Shown here in pieces: positions 33,861-42,703 of a stretch of DNA of 57,394 nucleotides. The DNA is taken from assembly GCA_047627915.1 (NCBI GenBank), contig JBLHTZ010000014.1:1-57394 (forward strand), written 5' to 3'. The notes below the pieces were generated by a model. The model was not told the DNA's origin. It did not search any database and was given only the letters and a program-made list of their open reading frames with translations. Each line of letters starts with the position of its first letter. The first letter of the stretch is position 1. Origin of the DNA: NORP294 sp047627915 (GTDB lineage: Bacteria > Bacteroidota > Bacteroidia > Flavobacteriales_E > Vicingaceae). A program made the position numbers and the translations under genes.

Positions 33861-33892
33861 AAAAGGCTGAAGAATAAATTCTTCAGCCTTTT
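33861..33892. terminator. Terminator downstream of icd
   Basis: AAAAGGCTGAAGAA (33861-33874) pairs with TTCTTCAGCCTTTT (33879-33892) around TAAA. On the minus strand the stem is followed by a U-run, so it ends the icd transcript. Confidence 0.85.
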
Positions 33893-33914
33893 TCCAACCA
33901 ATAAGTAACCTTAC

Positions 33915-35429
33915 TTACTCTCCTTGACCTAAAGAGAAACCTCTCTTTCCGTCAAACTCGTAAAGATTCTCTGTTTTAACAACTTCGAAACCTTCCATCA
34001 GTAAAACGGTCATTAGTTGTAAAATATCTTCATATTTAATTACATCATAAACTGGCTTACCTTCAATAATTCCAGCACTTGAAGAAATATATCTACATCT
34101 CCAATGATCCGTGCAGTACGTTTCAGCTAATCCATTAGGATAAACTTTAACCCCCCTGTTTGTAATCATTTTCAACTTTAATCCAAGTCCTTTCATTGCA
34201 ATTAATACGTCACCAATTTTATCAGGATTGGTGCCAGTCCAATTGATGAACATATCTACGCCAACTAATTCTTGCTTTTTCTCTTTTCTAACGAAGGGTG
34301 GAATAATAATTTTCCCTACTCCTTTTGATAGTTCACTCACCGGTAAGTTTGTTGGAATTTGTCCTAGTCTTTCAATTACCGCATCAGCGAACTCTACTGT
34401 ATTCATTAATTTCTTACTAATGCCTTCTTTGTAAATGTCTGCAGTATGACATCCTTCTTCAATAGCACACAACCAAGCATTTTTAACTTTGTCAGCCATA
34501 TCCGTCATGCCCAAGTGAGATAACATCATCACAGATGCGTTCAACAACCCAGATGGATTAGCAATCTTTTTTCCGGTAATATCAGGTGCTGAACCGTGAA
34601 TCGCTTCAAACATCGCTACATTTAAACCGATGTTAGCTGAACCTGCCATACCTACCGAACCTGCAATTTCTGCTGCGATGTCAGAGATAATGTCTCCATA
34701 AAGATTAGACGTCACAATTACATCATATCGCTCTGGACCGGCTGCTAATCTTGCTGAACCTATATCGATAATCTGAGACTCTGATATAATTTCAGGGTAC
34801 TCAACAGAGATTTCTTTAAATACACTGTGAAACAAACCGTCGGTTAATTTCATAATGTTATCTTTTACCATGCAAGTTACTTTCTTGCGGTTATATGCCC
34901 TTGCATATTCAAATGCGTAACGTACAATTTTCTCACAACCCGGGCGCGTAATCAATTTCAAACATTGCACAACATCCTGTGTTTGCTGGTGCTCAATTCC
35001 TGCATATAAATCCTCTTCGTTTTCACGAATAATTACGACATCCATATCTGGATAATGTGTTTCTACATATGGATGAAGTGCTGTAACTGGACGAACATTT
35101 GAGAACAAGCCTAGAGACTTTCTCAATGTAACATTCAAACTTTTGTAACCATCACCCTGTGGAGTTGTAATTGGGGCCTTTAAAATAACCTTATTCCGTT
35201 CAATTGCCTCCCATGCCTCTTTCTGAATACCTGAAGTATTTCCCGATAAATAAACTTGCTCTCCTATTTCGATGTACTCCGGCTCTATGTTTGCTCCGGC
35301 TGCTTTTAATACTTTCAAAGTAGCATCCATTATCTCAGGACCTATCCCGTCGCCTTTTGCAACGGCTATTTTAATTGCTGAGTCTGTTTTAACATTGTTC
35401 GTTTCCTTTTCTAATGTTTCGGTAATCAT
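33915..35429 (-). CDS. icd: NADP-type isocitrate dehydrogenase with C-terminal extension
   Basis: Decarboxylating isocitrate dehydrogenase of the TCA cycle. Start at ATG 35429 (MITETLEKETNN); a TTG nine codons upstream is less likely. 504 residues. The first ~335 match the beta-decarboxylating dehydrogenase family (AVAKGDGIGPEIMDATLKVL, IIRENEEDLYAGIEHQ, YGDIISDIAAEIAGSVGMAG, AIHGSAPDITGKKIANP). The last ~140 residues form an extra domain (DMFINWTGTNPDKIGDVLIA) as in the Thermus-type enzyme. NADP use is inferred from that subfamily, not from residues checked here. Confidence 0.9.
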   Translation of the reverse strand: MITETLEKETNNVKTDSAIKIAVAKGDGIGPEIMDATLKVLKAAGANIEPEYIEIGEQVYLSGNTSGIQKEAWEAIERNKVILKAPITTPQGDGYKSLNVTLRKSLGLFSNVRPVTALHPYVETHYPDMDVVIIRENEEDLYAGIEHQQTQDVVQCLKLITRPGCEKIVRYAFEYARAYNRKKVTCMVKDNIMKLTDGLFHSVFKEISVEYPEIISESQIIDIGSARLAAGPERYDVIVTSNLYGDIISDIAAEIAGSVGMAGSANIGLNVAMFEAIHGSAPDITGKKIANPSGLLNASVMMLSHLGMTDMADKVKNAWLCAIEEGCHTADIYKEGISKKLMNTVEFADAVIERLGQIPTNLPVSELSKGVGKIIIPPFVRKEKKQELVGVDMFINWTGTNPDKIGDVLIAMKGLGLKLKMITNRGVKVYPNGLAETYCTDHWRCRYISSSAGIIEGKPVYDVIKYEDILQLMTVLLMEGFEVVKTENLYEFDGKRGFSLGQGE

Positions 35430-35538
35430 TCTGTCTAGTTTTAAATTGCGGGACAAAATTCGACAACGAATATTAATAATGAAAATTTATGTTATTTATA
35501 CTAAGCATAAATAATATTAATAAAAAATCTGGTGTTAC

Positions 35539-37140
35539 CTACTTAAAATCTATTCTGTTTACGTAAAGCTTCACTTCCGTATCATTCCGATCAAAATCAA
35601 AAATTCCTAATAATTCTAACTTGTAATTTTTCAAATAATCTTCACCAAATATCTTTCTAATAGGAACAAATGATATAAAAACCAAAGGGCAACTGCCCAT
35701 ATTAAGAATATTCATAGAACTTACGGGAAATACTTTCTTTCCCACACCATACATTACCTTCACATCAATTTCATCTCCTTGCCAATAAAAGTCTAATTCA
35801 CCATAATCATCAACTTCCTGTATTTGAGCTAATTCTTTAAAATCATCGTTATTATAGTAAATTTCAGATGCTTTAGGTAGTAATCCTAGACAGAAAATAC
35901 TTGTAATAACAATTGGAACAATGAAATTTGATTCAATATTTCCCTTCTTCCAAAGTAAAAACCCTATAACTCCGACAATACCTATCAATACTGTAAAAAT
36001 AACTGATCTTAAATCAATTCTTTCGTTAAAAACAGATATCAGCACAATTGGCAAAGCAATAGCAATAGTATAAATCGTAATACTTGTAAAATTCACCAGC
36101 AATCGATCCCACTTATTTTCATAACTCCCTTTGAAAGCTTGCCAAATGCTGTAAATTAAAAATGTTACTACCAAACACATCGGAACTAAAGCGGGTAATA
36201 AGTACCGCTCCTTTTTTGTAGGAACTATAGAAAGCAACAAAACAGAAATTAACACCCAAAAAATCATAAACTTATAATTTCCAAATCGGTTAATTCTAGG
36301 TGCTGCATATTTATAGAAGAATGATGAAATCATGAAAACAGTCCATATCCCAATATAAATTACAAAGTGGAAATAAAAGTAAAACGGCCTAGTGTGCCTA
36401 TTCATCCATGAATTCGTTTCTTTATTTAGCACAAACTCACTTGCTTCAGGTTGAAATATAAACATGTAAATATTCCATGAAAACCCAAGTATTAAAGCTA
36501 AAACAAAAGCAAAAATAAATTGAACCTTGTGTTTCTTAATAAAATCAAGATTGTCCGCAATTCCCGAAGCCATTATGAATGGAAGCCAAAGTGCATAAAT
36601 TGAAACAGGCCCCTTGGAGTAAATGCTTAATGCAAAAAAGAAAATCGCCCAAAACACATTCGCAAGCTTTTTACTTCTTTTAACTACCAAAAACTGCCAC
36701 AAACTCCCCAGCATAAACACATGAGTGTAGATGTCCCAACTGTTCACTCTTGCTTGTTGAATAACCAATAAGCTAGTAGCCATGACTAATGCTCCTATAA
36801 ATGGTAAATACCTCTCTTTACTCAGCTCTCGACATAATCCGAAAAAGAAAAAAACCATTAATGTTGCCACAATCGCAGAAGGAAGACGAACGACAAACAA
36901 GTTGTCAAAATCTCCTAGATAGTTAACGGAAATAGCGGTAAGCCATGTAGGGAAAGGCGGTTTTTCTAGCCTTGGCTCTAAATTCAAGGTGGTACTCCAC
37001 CAATTTCCTTCAGTTAACATTTCACGAGCAGTAATGAAGTTTCGCATCTCCATTATGTCCGGGTAGAATTCCTGAATATCAACAAAGAATGTGCAAATAC
37101 AAACGAGCAGCAAAAGCAAAAATTGGGTAGATGTTTTCAT
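35539..37140 (-). CDS. GT39/ArnT-like integral membrane glycosyltransferase
   Basis: 533 residues with about ten membrane helices. The first periplasmic loop has the family pattern EFYPDIMEMRNF...EGNWWSTTLNLEPRLEKPPFPTW, where acidic and Arg residues bind the polyprenyl-phosphate sugar. The C-terminal ~80 residues are soluble. Such enzymes move a sugar from undecaprenyl-phosphate to lipid A or another envelope acceptor on the outer face of the inner membrane. It is the last gene of the GT2/LAB_N/epimerase operon, 5 bases after the epimerase stop. Acceptor inferred from context only. Confidence 0.85.
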   Translation of the reverse strand: MKTSTQFLLLLLVCICTFFVDIQEFYPDIMEMRNFITAREMLTEGNWWSTTLNLEPRLEKPPFPTWLTAISVNYLGDFDNLFVVRLPSAIVATLMVFFFFGLCRELSKERYLPFIGALVMATSLLVIQQARVNSWDIYTHVFMLGSLWQFLVVKRSKKLANVFWAIFFFALSIYSKGPVSIYALWLPFIMASGIADNLDFIKKHKVQFIFAFVLALILGFSWNIYMFIFQPEASEFVLNKETNSWMNRHTRPFYFYFHFVIYIGIWTVFMISSFFYKYAAPRINRFGNYKFMIFWVLISVLLLSIVPTKKERYLLPALVPMCLVVTFLIYSIWQAFKGSYENKWDRLLVNFTSITIYTIAIALPIVLISVFNERIDLRSVIFTVLIGIVGVIGFLLWKKGNIESNFIVPIVITSIFCLGLLPKASEIYYNNDDFKELAQIQEVDDYGELDFYWQGDEIDVKVMYGVGKKVFPVSSMNILNMGSCPLVFISFVPIRKIFGEDYLKNYKLELLGIFDFDRNDTEVKLYVNRIDFK

Positions 37141-37145
37141 AACAG

Positions 37146-38111
37146 CTAATGATTATCCTTTTGACGATACCATTCTACGAACCTAGCAATTCCATCTTCG
37201 AGTTTTACTGTTGGATTGTAGCCTAATAATTTCTGCGCTTTTTCAATGTTTGCATATGTTAAGTTAACATCACCTTCCTGCATGCCTTCTTGTATAATAT
37301 TCTCATCTTTAACTAGTTGAGCATAAATGGTTTTAATGAGTGTTATTAAAGGCACAGGGGTTTGGTTTCCCAAGTTGATGGTTTCTATTACATTTTCATT
37401 TTCTAATAAATAATCAACTCCGCTTACTATTCCGTTTACGGTATCTTCTATGAACGTATAATCTCTTGCTGAACTTCCGTCACCGAACATATGTATAGGT
37501 TGATCCCTAGAAATCAAATCAACAAATTTATGTATTGCTAAGTCTGGACGCTGACGAGGGCCATATACAGTAAAGAACCGCGCATTGATAATATCAAAGT
37601 CATACAAATGATGGTAGGTATAATTCATCAACTCTCCTGAACGTTTTGTGAATGCGTAAGGCGATATTGGTTGTAAATCAAAGTCTCCTTCTTTTACTGC
37701 TTGCCTATTTTTGTTATTGCCATAAACGGAAGAAGAAGATGCAAAAAAAAGTTTTTTACAGTTACGATCTAGCATCCATTGTAACAGGTTTTGAGTACCC
37801 TTTATATTTACATCAATATAATCACTTGGATTTAAAATAGAAGGACGCACTCCTGCTTTTGCAGCCAAATGAACAACAATATCTACTTCTTCTTTTAAAT
37901 TATCTTTAAGTGAACTGAAGTTTCGGATGTCTATCTCCTTAAATATAAAATTAGGATGATTTCGAAATGCGTCTAAATTCTTTTCTTTAATTCCTCTATC
38001 GTAAAATGTAGAAAAATTATCAATCCCAATTACTGAGAAACCTTTAGATAATAATTTTTCGCAAGTATGTGATCCAATAAATCCTGCGCATCCAGTAAGT
38101 AAGACTTTCAT
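37146..38111 (-). CDS. NAD-dependent UDP-sugar 4-epimerase
   Basis: 321 residues, short-chain dehydrogenase fold: TGCAGFIGSH NAD-binding loop at the start, SSSSVYG (125-131) and the catalytic pair Tyr152/Lys156 in PYAFTK. GIDNFSTFYDRGIKEKNL and NARFFTVYGPRQRPDLA resemble UDP-glucuronate 4-epimerases, so UDP-galacturonate is a likely product, but this is a family-level guess. It probably makes the donor sugar for the neighbouring transferases. It overlaps the LAB_N gene by 4 bases. Confidence 0.88.
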   Translation of the reverse strand: MKVLLTGCAGFIGSHTCEKLLSKGFSVIGIDNFSTFYDRGIKEKNLDAFRNHPNFIFKEIDIRNFSSLKDNLKEEVDIVVHLAAKAGVRPSILNPSDYIDVNIKGTQNLLQWMLDRNCKKLFFASSSSVYGNNKNRQAVKEGDFDLQPISPYAFTKRSGELMNYTYHHLYDFDIINARFFTVYGPRQRPDLAIHKFVDLISRDQPIHMFGDGSSARDYTFIEDTVNGIVSGVDYLLENENVIETINLGNQTPVPLITLIKTIYAQLVKDENIIQEGMQEGDVNLTYANIEKAQKLLGYNPTVKLEDGIARFVEWYRQKDNH

Positions 38112-38731
38112 CTGGTTCTTCCTTTTTTATAAATTACAATGTTTCTACTGTACAAAACCAACCCAAACAAATGACCTATCAGGATTGGATATAACCCCAA
38201 GTAAAACGAATAGGTTGAAATGATAATTGAACCAATAATACTAAAAATCCAGAAGCCTAAGGGCAAAACTGACTTTTTCACCTTTTCTGAATAGTACCAT
38301 TGGTATATAAACCTACAGGAAAAAATGAATTGTCCCAATATTCCCCAAAACAATATAGCTCCATTCGCATTGAATTTCAAAATACTAGAAAAGCTATACT
38401 CTCCTCCAAAAAGCAATATTGTTAAAGCAATGAACGGAACTGCTATGACTAAATACCTAAAATACAAGGGTAAGATTCGCCATGAATTTTTCAACCTTAA
38501 ATTTCTTACATAGATGTAATAACCTAATACCTGACCTAAAAGAATACTAACATCTTTTATTAAAATACTATAGAAAATAAAAAGGAACGAAGCGATTAAA
38601 CTAATTTGCCAAAACAAAGTTGGAGCTAATACCTTTCCTGCTTTTTCTGAACTAATCCATTGAATGAGAAACCGAGATGAAAATAGACCTTGAGCGATAT
38701 ATCCTATTGCATGTATATCTGCATTCGTCAT
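38108..38731 (-). CDS. Tandem LAB_N (lipid A biosynthesis N-terminal) membrane protein
   Basis: 207 residues made of two copies of the same ~68-residue unit. Copy 1 spans about 10-78 (FSSRFLIQWISSEKAGK, then LLGQVLGYYIYVRNL) and copy 2 about 130-197 (FSCRFIYQWYYSEKVKK, then LIGHLFGLVLYSRNI). Each unit gives two membrane helices; a further helix pair lies between. The unit is the LAB_N domain, otherwise fused to some lipid-A-disaccharide synthases. As a stand-alone protein beside a polyprenyl-phosphate GT2 and an ArnT-like enzyme it may help flip or hand over the lipid-linked sugar. 4-base overlaps at both ends. Confidence 0.85.
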   Translation of the reverse strand: MTNADIHAIGYIAQGLFSSRFLIQWISSEKAGKVLAPTLFWQISLIASFLFIFYSILIKDVSILLGQVLGYYIYVRNLRLKNSWRILPLYFRYLVIAVPFIALTILLFGGEYSFSSILKFNANGAILFWGILGQFIFSCRFIYQWYYSEKVKKSVLPLGFWIFSIIGSIIISTYSFYLGLYPILIGHLFGLVLYSRNIVIYKKGRTR

Positions 38732-39441
38732 GATTTATTTTTAATGGAATAGTTGATGTATCTACTTTTCATCCATCTGAATGCGAAGGTGTCAAAAAAT
38801 GGTCTTTTAATTCTATTGAAAAGATGATATTTTGCTGTTCCTGCAAAACGCGGAAAATGTTGAACAGGAATTTGCTTCACCTTCCCCCCTTGCAATTGAA
38901 TTAGAGCCGGCAGAAACCGATGCATTCCATCAAAAAATGGAACTCGTTTAGCGTATTCAGTTTTTATAATTTTTAAAGGACAACCAGTATCTTCTATTCC
39001 GTCATTAATCATCGATCTACGAAATGAATTAGCGATTTTTGAAGACAATTTCTTAACCACAGTATCCTTCCTATTCAGTCGGATCCCATTTACCATATCG
39101 TACTCCGGGAAAAATTCAAAAAACTTTAAAAAATCGACTGGCGTGGTTTGAATGTCAGAATCTATATACCCTACCAAATTCGTATTACATTGATCTATCC
39201 CTGCTTTTATCGCACCACTTAAACCACCATTTTTTTGCAATTCAATGAACTCATACTTTTCATTTCGATCAGATATCGCTTTTATTAAAGCTTGACTTCC
39301 GTCATTAGAACCATCATTTACAAACAAAACTGTTGAAGTAACCTTAGTTTTTTCAAGGTATTTATCCATCTCTAACGTAAATTGTTCAATGCTCTCAACC
39401 TCGTTATAAATTGGAACTACAATGGTTAGTTGATTTTCCAT
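38728..39441 (-). CDS. GT2 polyprenyl-phosphate sugar transferase (ArnC/DPM-like)
   Basis: 237 residues, cytoplasmic GT-A domain without the two C-terminal helices of ArnC: LTIVVPIYNEVESIEQF, VLFVNDGSNDGS, IDSDIQTTPVDF (metal/nucleotide site), DTGCPLKI, and the acceptor segment HRFLPALIQLQGGKV with PRFAGTAKYHLFNR. It fits the dolichol-phosphate-mannose-synthase-like group that loads a sugar onto a polyprenyl phosphate. The adjacent LAB_N protein could supply the missing membrane part. First gene of the four-gene operon. Confidence 0.87.
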   Translation of the reverse strand: MENQLTIVVPIYNEVESIEQFTLEMDKYLEKTKVTSTVLFVNDGSNDGSQALIKAISDRNEKYEFIELQKNGGLSGAIKAGIDQCNTNLVGYIDSDIQTTPVDFLKFFEFFPEYDMVNGIRLNRKDTVVKKLSSKIANSFRRSMINDGIEDTGCPLKIIKTEYAKRVPFFDGMHRFLPALIQLQGGKVKQIPVQHFPRFAGTAKYHLFNRIKRPFFDTFAFRWMKSRYINYSIKNKS

Positions 39442-39593
39442 ATGTCTTATTATTGTTGAAACAAACGTAGCTATTATAATGTATAAGTCATAGTCTCAGA
39501 CCATATTTAATACGCTAAAAGAAGGGGCTAATTCTGTGCTCGAAAAAATATATTTTTTTATCAAAAAAAAAGCGTGGAAATGAAAATTTATTA

Positions 39594-39601
39594 TAAATTT
39601 G
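39594..39601 (+). promoter_or_regulatory. -7 element TAAATTTG, promoter of tRNA-Asp
   Basis: Exact TAnnTTTG match 38 bases before the mature tRNA, with an A/T-rich upstream tract and a GTGG at 39574-39577 about 17 bases away as a poor -33 site. Confidence 0.55.
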
Positions 39602-39639
39602 CCGTCCCGTTGAAAAACAGGAAAGCTCATAAAAATCTT

Positions 39640-39713
39640 GGTCCGGTAGTTCAGTTGGTTAGAATACCTGCCTGTCACGCAGGGGGTCGCGAGTTCGAGT
39701 CTCGTCCGGACCG
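39640..39713 (+). tRNA. tRNA-Asp (GTC)
   Basis: A full cloverleaf can be drawn: acceptor GGTCCGG / CCGGACC with discriminator G, anticodon stem CCTGC/GCAGG with GTC at 39674-39676, and T-arm GAGTTCGAGTCTC. 74 bases; CCA is not encoded. Confidence 0.97.
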
Positions 39714-39714
39714 C

Positions 39715-39752
39715 AAAGCCTTCCTCCTCTTAGGTGGAGGGCTTTGTTTTTA
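39715..39752 (+). terminator. Terminator after tRNA-Asp
   Basis: AAAGCCTTCCTCC and GGTGGAGGGCTTT pair with one mismatch and one wobble, followed by GTTTTT. Confidence 0.65.
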
Positions 39753-39789
39753 AATATAACGGAGTCTTAATTGACAACATAAACACTCC

Positions 39790-39863
39790 GGGCGCGTAGC
39801 TCAGCTGGATAGAGCACCTCCCTTCTAAGGAGGCGGTCAAAGGTTCGAATCCTTTCGCGCTCA
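39790..39863 (+). tRNA. tRNA-Arg (TCT)
   Basis: Acceptor GGGCGCG / CGCGCTC (one G-U pair) with discriminator A, anticodon stem CCTCC/GGAGG with TCT at 39824-39826, and T-arm AAAGGTTCGAATCCTTT. 74 bases, no encoded CCA. Confidence 0.97.
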
Positions 39864-39872
39864 CTAGTAAAT

Positions 39873-39905
39873 AAAATCTCATTTTGCATTGCAAAGTGGG
39901 ATTTT
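39873..39905. terminator. Terminator after tRNA-Arg
   Basis: AAAATCTCATTTTGC (39873-39887) pairs with GCAAAGTGGGATTTT (39891-39905) with two G-U pairs, followed by a T-run. Confidence 0.75.
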
Positions 39906-39975
39906 TTTGTTTAAAAACGTGAAGCTGCTCAAGAAACGAATTGAAATTAAAAAAGGACTGTTCATACAGCAATAT

Positions 39976-40461
39976 CTACCAGTAGTATCTAACCGAAAGT
40001 CCACTATCTCCTAACCATAAACCGCTGTATCCAACGATGTTTAATTCAGGCTTCCAATCTAAACTAAGTGCGATTGGAACTTCTTTGAAAACATATTCTA
40101 GTCCCAGAATCCCATCAATTCCGATTACAACATATTCTTTACTGTTTTTATCAGTGAACCAAGGGTGATTATCATAGTTATCCCAAACCCCTAAATGGCC
40201 GCCGGCTCCGTAGTAGAATTTAAATTGGTCGCTAATTTCTAACCCTTGATGACGCTCATAAAGTGCCGTTATTTGGAGGCCCCGCCATCTTGTATTCGCA
40301 ATTATTTCTACTGCATCTGCTTGATTCATGAAGTGCTTGAAACTAATCCCATTTGAGGAGCCTAACCTTAGGCCTACTGCGTTATTGTATGATTGTGCTT
40401 GAGTAAGTACGCTGCTAGCTAAAATTATACCTAATGCTAACAGGTTTCGTTTTATTTTCAT
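39976..40461 (-). CDS. Outer-membrane beta-barrel-like protein
   Basis: Start taken at ATG 40461 (MKIKRNLLALGIILASSVLTQAQ, a signal peptide); the open frame up to 40536 adds 25 non-secretory residues. The mature ~138 residues have alternating hydrophobic strands with glycine and aromatic girdle residues (NAVGLRLGSSNGISFKHF, FKFYYGAGGHLGVWD, VIGIDGILGLEYVF) and the terminal strand LSVRYYW, as in small outer-membrane barrels that end in an aromatic residue. Function unknown. Confidence 0.78.
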   Translation of the reverse strand: MKIKRNLLALGIILASSVLTQAQSYNNAVGLRLGSSNGISFKHFMNQADAVEIIANTRWRGLQITALYERHQGLEISDQFKFYYGAGGHLGVWDNYDNHPWFTDKNSKEYVVIGIDGILGLEYVFKEVPIALSLDWKPELNIVGYSGLWLGDSGLSVRYYW

Positions 40462-40657
40462 TTTTGACTTTGTGTTTTGGTTTATGGTTAAATGTTTTTT
40501 GAAGATGATTCTATATAACTTAATGAAGTTATACATTATAATCCTACCACTTTGTCAAAATCAAAATGTTTTAAAAAGAATAGTACGACAAGTTTAAATC
40601 AAATCATCACCCAATTAACAACTCCTAAAATGTTACTTTTAATCTATCGAAAAGGTA

Positions 40658-41524
40658 ATGCACGAAATTCATCAAGTCCCGATTTTAATTGAACCACAAA
40701 GGTTGTCTGATTACGCTGTTGGTATATTTTCCCGTGCCCCGACTAAATCAGCTATTAAAAAAGCCATTAAGAAAGAACTAATCTATGTTAACGGAAAGCT
40801 GGCTAGTACGGCGCTATTTATTAAAGGGAATGAATTAATCGAATGCTTTGCCGAAACAACTGGCAGTGCAAAAAAACAATTCAATTTTGATTTAAACGTT
40901 GTTTTTGAAGATGATTACTTAGCAATTATTGATAAACCTGCAGGAATTCTTGTAAGTGGTAACATGTTCAAAACAGTAGACAGTGCATTAATTCAAAACC
41001 TTCAACGCTCCTCTTTAGCCGACGCATGCAGGCCAAGACCAGTTCACCGATTAGATTACCCTACAACAGGGTTATTACTTATTGGAAAAACAACCGCAGG
41101 CATTACAAACTTAAATGGACTGTTTGAAAATAAAACCATTCAAAAAAGCTACTTGGCAATCTCTATCGAAGAAATGGAACCTAAAGGTCAAATTCAAGAG
41201 CTGATTGACGGAAAGCCAGCTGAAACGAATTACAAGGTGCTATCTTCTGTAAAATCGGAAAGGTTCAATTACCTTAACTTGCTACTATTGAAACCTAAAA
41301 CAGGCCGCAGGCATCAATTAAGGAAACATTTAGCCGCTATTGGAAATGAAATCTTAGGGGAACGAGAATATGGAAAACCAGAATTTCTGTTAAAAGGTAA
41401 AGGGTTGTATTTACATGCACTCTCTTTAGAGTTTATACACCCCCTAACAAATCAAAATTTTCGTTTTCAGTCAGAAATACCAAAGCGATTTCAAAAGATA
41501 ATTGGAGTAGATTTCGTTTTATGA
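40658..41524 (+). CDS. RluA-family pseudouridine synthase
   Basis: 288 residues: a degenerate N-terminal S4-like region (SAIKKAIKKELIYVNGKLA), then the catalytic domain with DDYLAIIDKPAGILV, active-site Asp133 in HRLDYPTTGLLL, YLAISIEE and KTGRRHQLRKHLAAIG. It converts uridine to pseudouridine in rRNA or tRNA. The exact target (RluC/RluD/TruC-like) cannot be told. Monocistronic. Confidence 0.9.
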   Translation: MHEIHQVPILIEPQRLSDYAVGIFSRAPTKSAIKKAIKKELIYVNGKLASTALFIKGNELIECFAETTGSAKKQFNFDLNVVFEDDYLAIIDKPAGILVSGNMFKTVDSALIQNLQRSSLADACRPRPVHRLDYPTTGLLLIGKTTAGITNLNGLFENKTIQKSYLAISIEEMEPKGQIQELIDGKPAETNYKVLSSVKSERFNYLNLLLLKPKTGRRHQLRKHLAAIGNEILGEREYGKPEFLLKGKGLYLHALSLEFIHPLTNQNFRFQSEIPKRFQKIIGVDFVL

Positions 41525-41654
41525 AAAAATTACTAATTCATTTAACGTAGACCTGCAAATTTAGAATAAGAATAGCGATTAAAAAATCATTGTAAATGAC
41601 TCTTTTTTTAGTAGATCATCTAAAGGCTCTCTCATTTTCTACCTATCTCTTTAT

Positions 41655-42575
41655 TTAATTCATTTTCTTTCGCTTTATTAGAAAAGGCAACAACACTTGG
41701 TTAAAATCTTTTCCAATATCCGCGGCCACATAGTCTATTCCATATTGACCACATTTTAGCTTCAACTCTTTCTCTCGAGCTTTCACTTCTTTCACATACT
41801 CTTCCTTCACTTCATTCGGGTTCAACTTCACTTCTTCACCTGTTTCCATGTCAACAAAACGATAGGGCCGATTTTCGAATTCAAAGTCTAACTCTTTGGC
41901 CTGATCTACTACATGAAATAGAATTACCTCGTGCTTGTTGTGTTTTAAATGCTGAAGTGCATTGATTAAATCCCCTTCACGCTCCGAATTATCAAACATG
42001 TCGCTAAAGATAACGACCAAAGAACGCTTGTGAATCATCTCAGCAATGTGATGTAAACTATCGACAGCACTTGTGGCCTTTTGAGAAATTCCAGCATCCA
42101 ACAACCTTTCTAATTCACTAAATATCAACCTACCGTGACTCGAATTTGACTTCGCCTCAGAGTGAAACCCTATTTTCTCATCAAAAGTTGATAGACCATA
42201 TGCATCTCTTTGTCTACGTAGTAACTCAATCATTGCTGCTGCCGCATAAATGGAAAACTCCAATTTGTTTTGTTTGCCTTTTTCCACCTTCTCTGGAAAC
42301 AGCATAGAGCTAGAAGTATCCAAAACAACTCGACATCGCAAATTTGTCTCTTCTTCATAACGTTTCACGAACAGTTTGTCAGTCTTTGCTAGCAATTTCC
42401 AATCGACATGCCTTGTCGATTCTCCGGTGTTGTAAAGTCTATGTTCAGCAAACTCAACAGAAAACCCATGAAATGGACTCTTGTGCAAACCTGTAATAAA
42501 TCCTTCTACCACTTGCTTTGCTAGCAACTCTAATTTACTGTATGCTTGAATCCTTGTTCTGTCGATAATTGCCAT
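41655..42575 (-). CDS. DUF58 domain protein (MoxR-associated VWA-like)
   Basis: 306 residues. The DUF58 signature GFSVEFAEHRLYNTGE...RHVDWKLLAKTDKLFVKRYEEE is near residues 38-78, followed by a von Willebrand A-like fold with the metal site DTSSSM and a second acidic strand VVIFSDMFDNSE. DUF58 proteins usually work with MoxR AAA ATPases as metal-dependent adaptors in envelope or stress functions; no MoxR gene lies in the window. It follows trxA and dnaE on the same strand. Confidence 0.88.
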   Translation of the reverse strand: MAIIDRTRIQAYSKLELLAKQVVEGFITGLHKSPFHGFSVEFAEHRLYNTGESTRHVDWKLLAKTDKLFVKRYEEETNLRCRVVLDTSSSMLFPEKVEKGKQNKLEFSIYAAAAMIELLRRQRDAYGLSTFDEKIGFHSEAKSNSSHGRLIFSELERLLDAGISQKATSAVDSLHHIAEMIHKRSLVVIFSDMFDNSEREGDLINALQHLKHNKHEVILFHVVDQAKELDFEFENRPYRFVDMETGEEVKLNPNEVKEEYVKEVKAREKELKLKCGQYGIDYVAADIGKDFNQVLLPFLIKRKKMN

Positions 42576-42625
42576 GGGTTAAAGATACTTGAAAAGATAA
42601 GTTTCGTGGAGTTTGGTGTACAAAA

Positions 42626-42681
42626 AAACCTCAAATTTTATCACACTTCGACTAGTCTCAGTGTGACAAAATTTGAGGTTT
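42626..42681. terminator. Long hairpin between trxA and DUF58 gene, with REP-like core
   Basis: AAACCTCAAATTTT...TCACACT and AGTGTGA...AAAATTTGAGGTTT pair over about 22 bases with one mismatch. The apex has CTTCGACTAGTCTCAGTGTGA, a sequence family dispersed in Bacteroidota genomes; another copy is at 50398-50450. It may terminate trxA transcription. Confidence 0.65.
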
Positions 42682-42703
42682 CTTATTTTCGTTTCAGAAA
42701 ACC

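Noticed and set aside
33703..33914. Possible small gene between the metalloprotease and icd
   Set aside because: Only the icd terminator is present; no open frame of protein-like composition.
39640..39863. tRNA genes as phage or island attachment site
   Set aside because: No integrase, no repeat of the tRNA 3' end and only ordinary genes on both sides.
39730..39972. Minus-strand ORF of 80 codons over tRNA-Arg
   Set aside because: It is antisense to a clear tRNA gene and has no protein-like composition.
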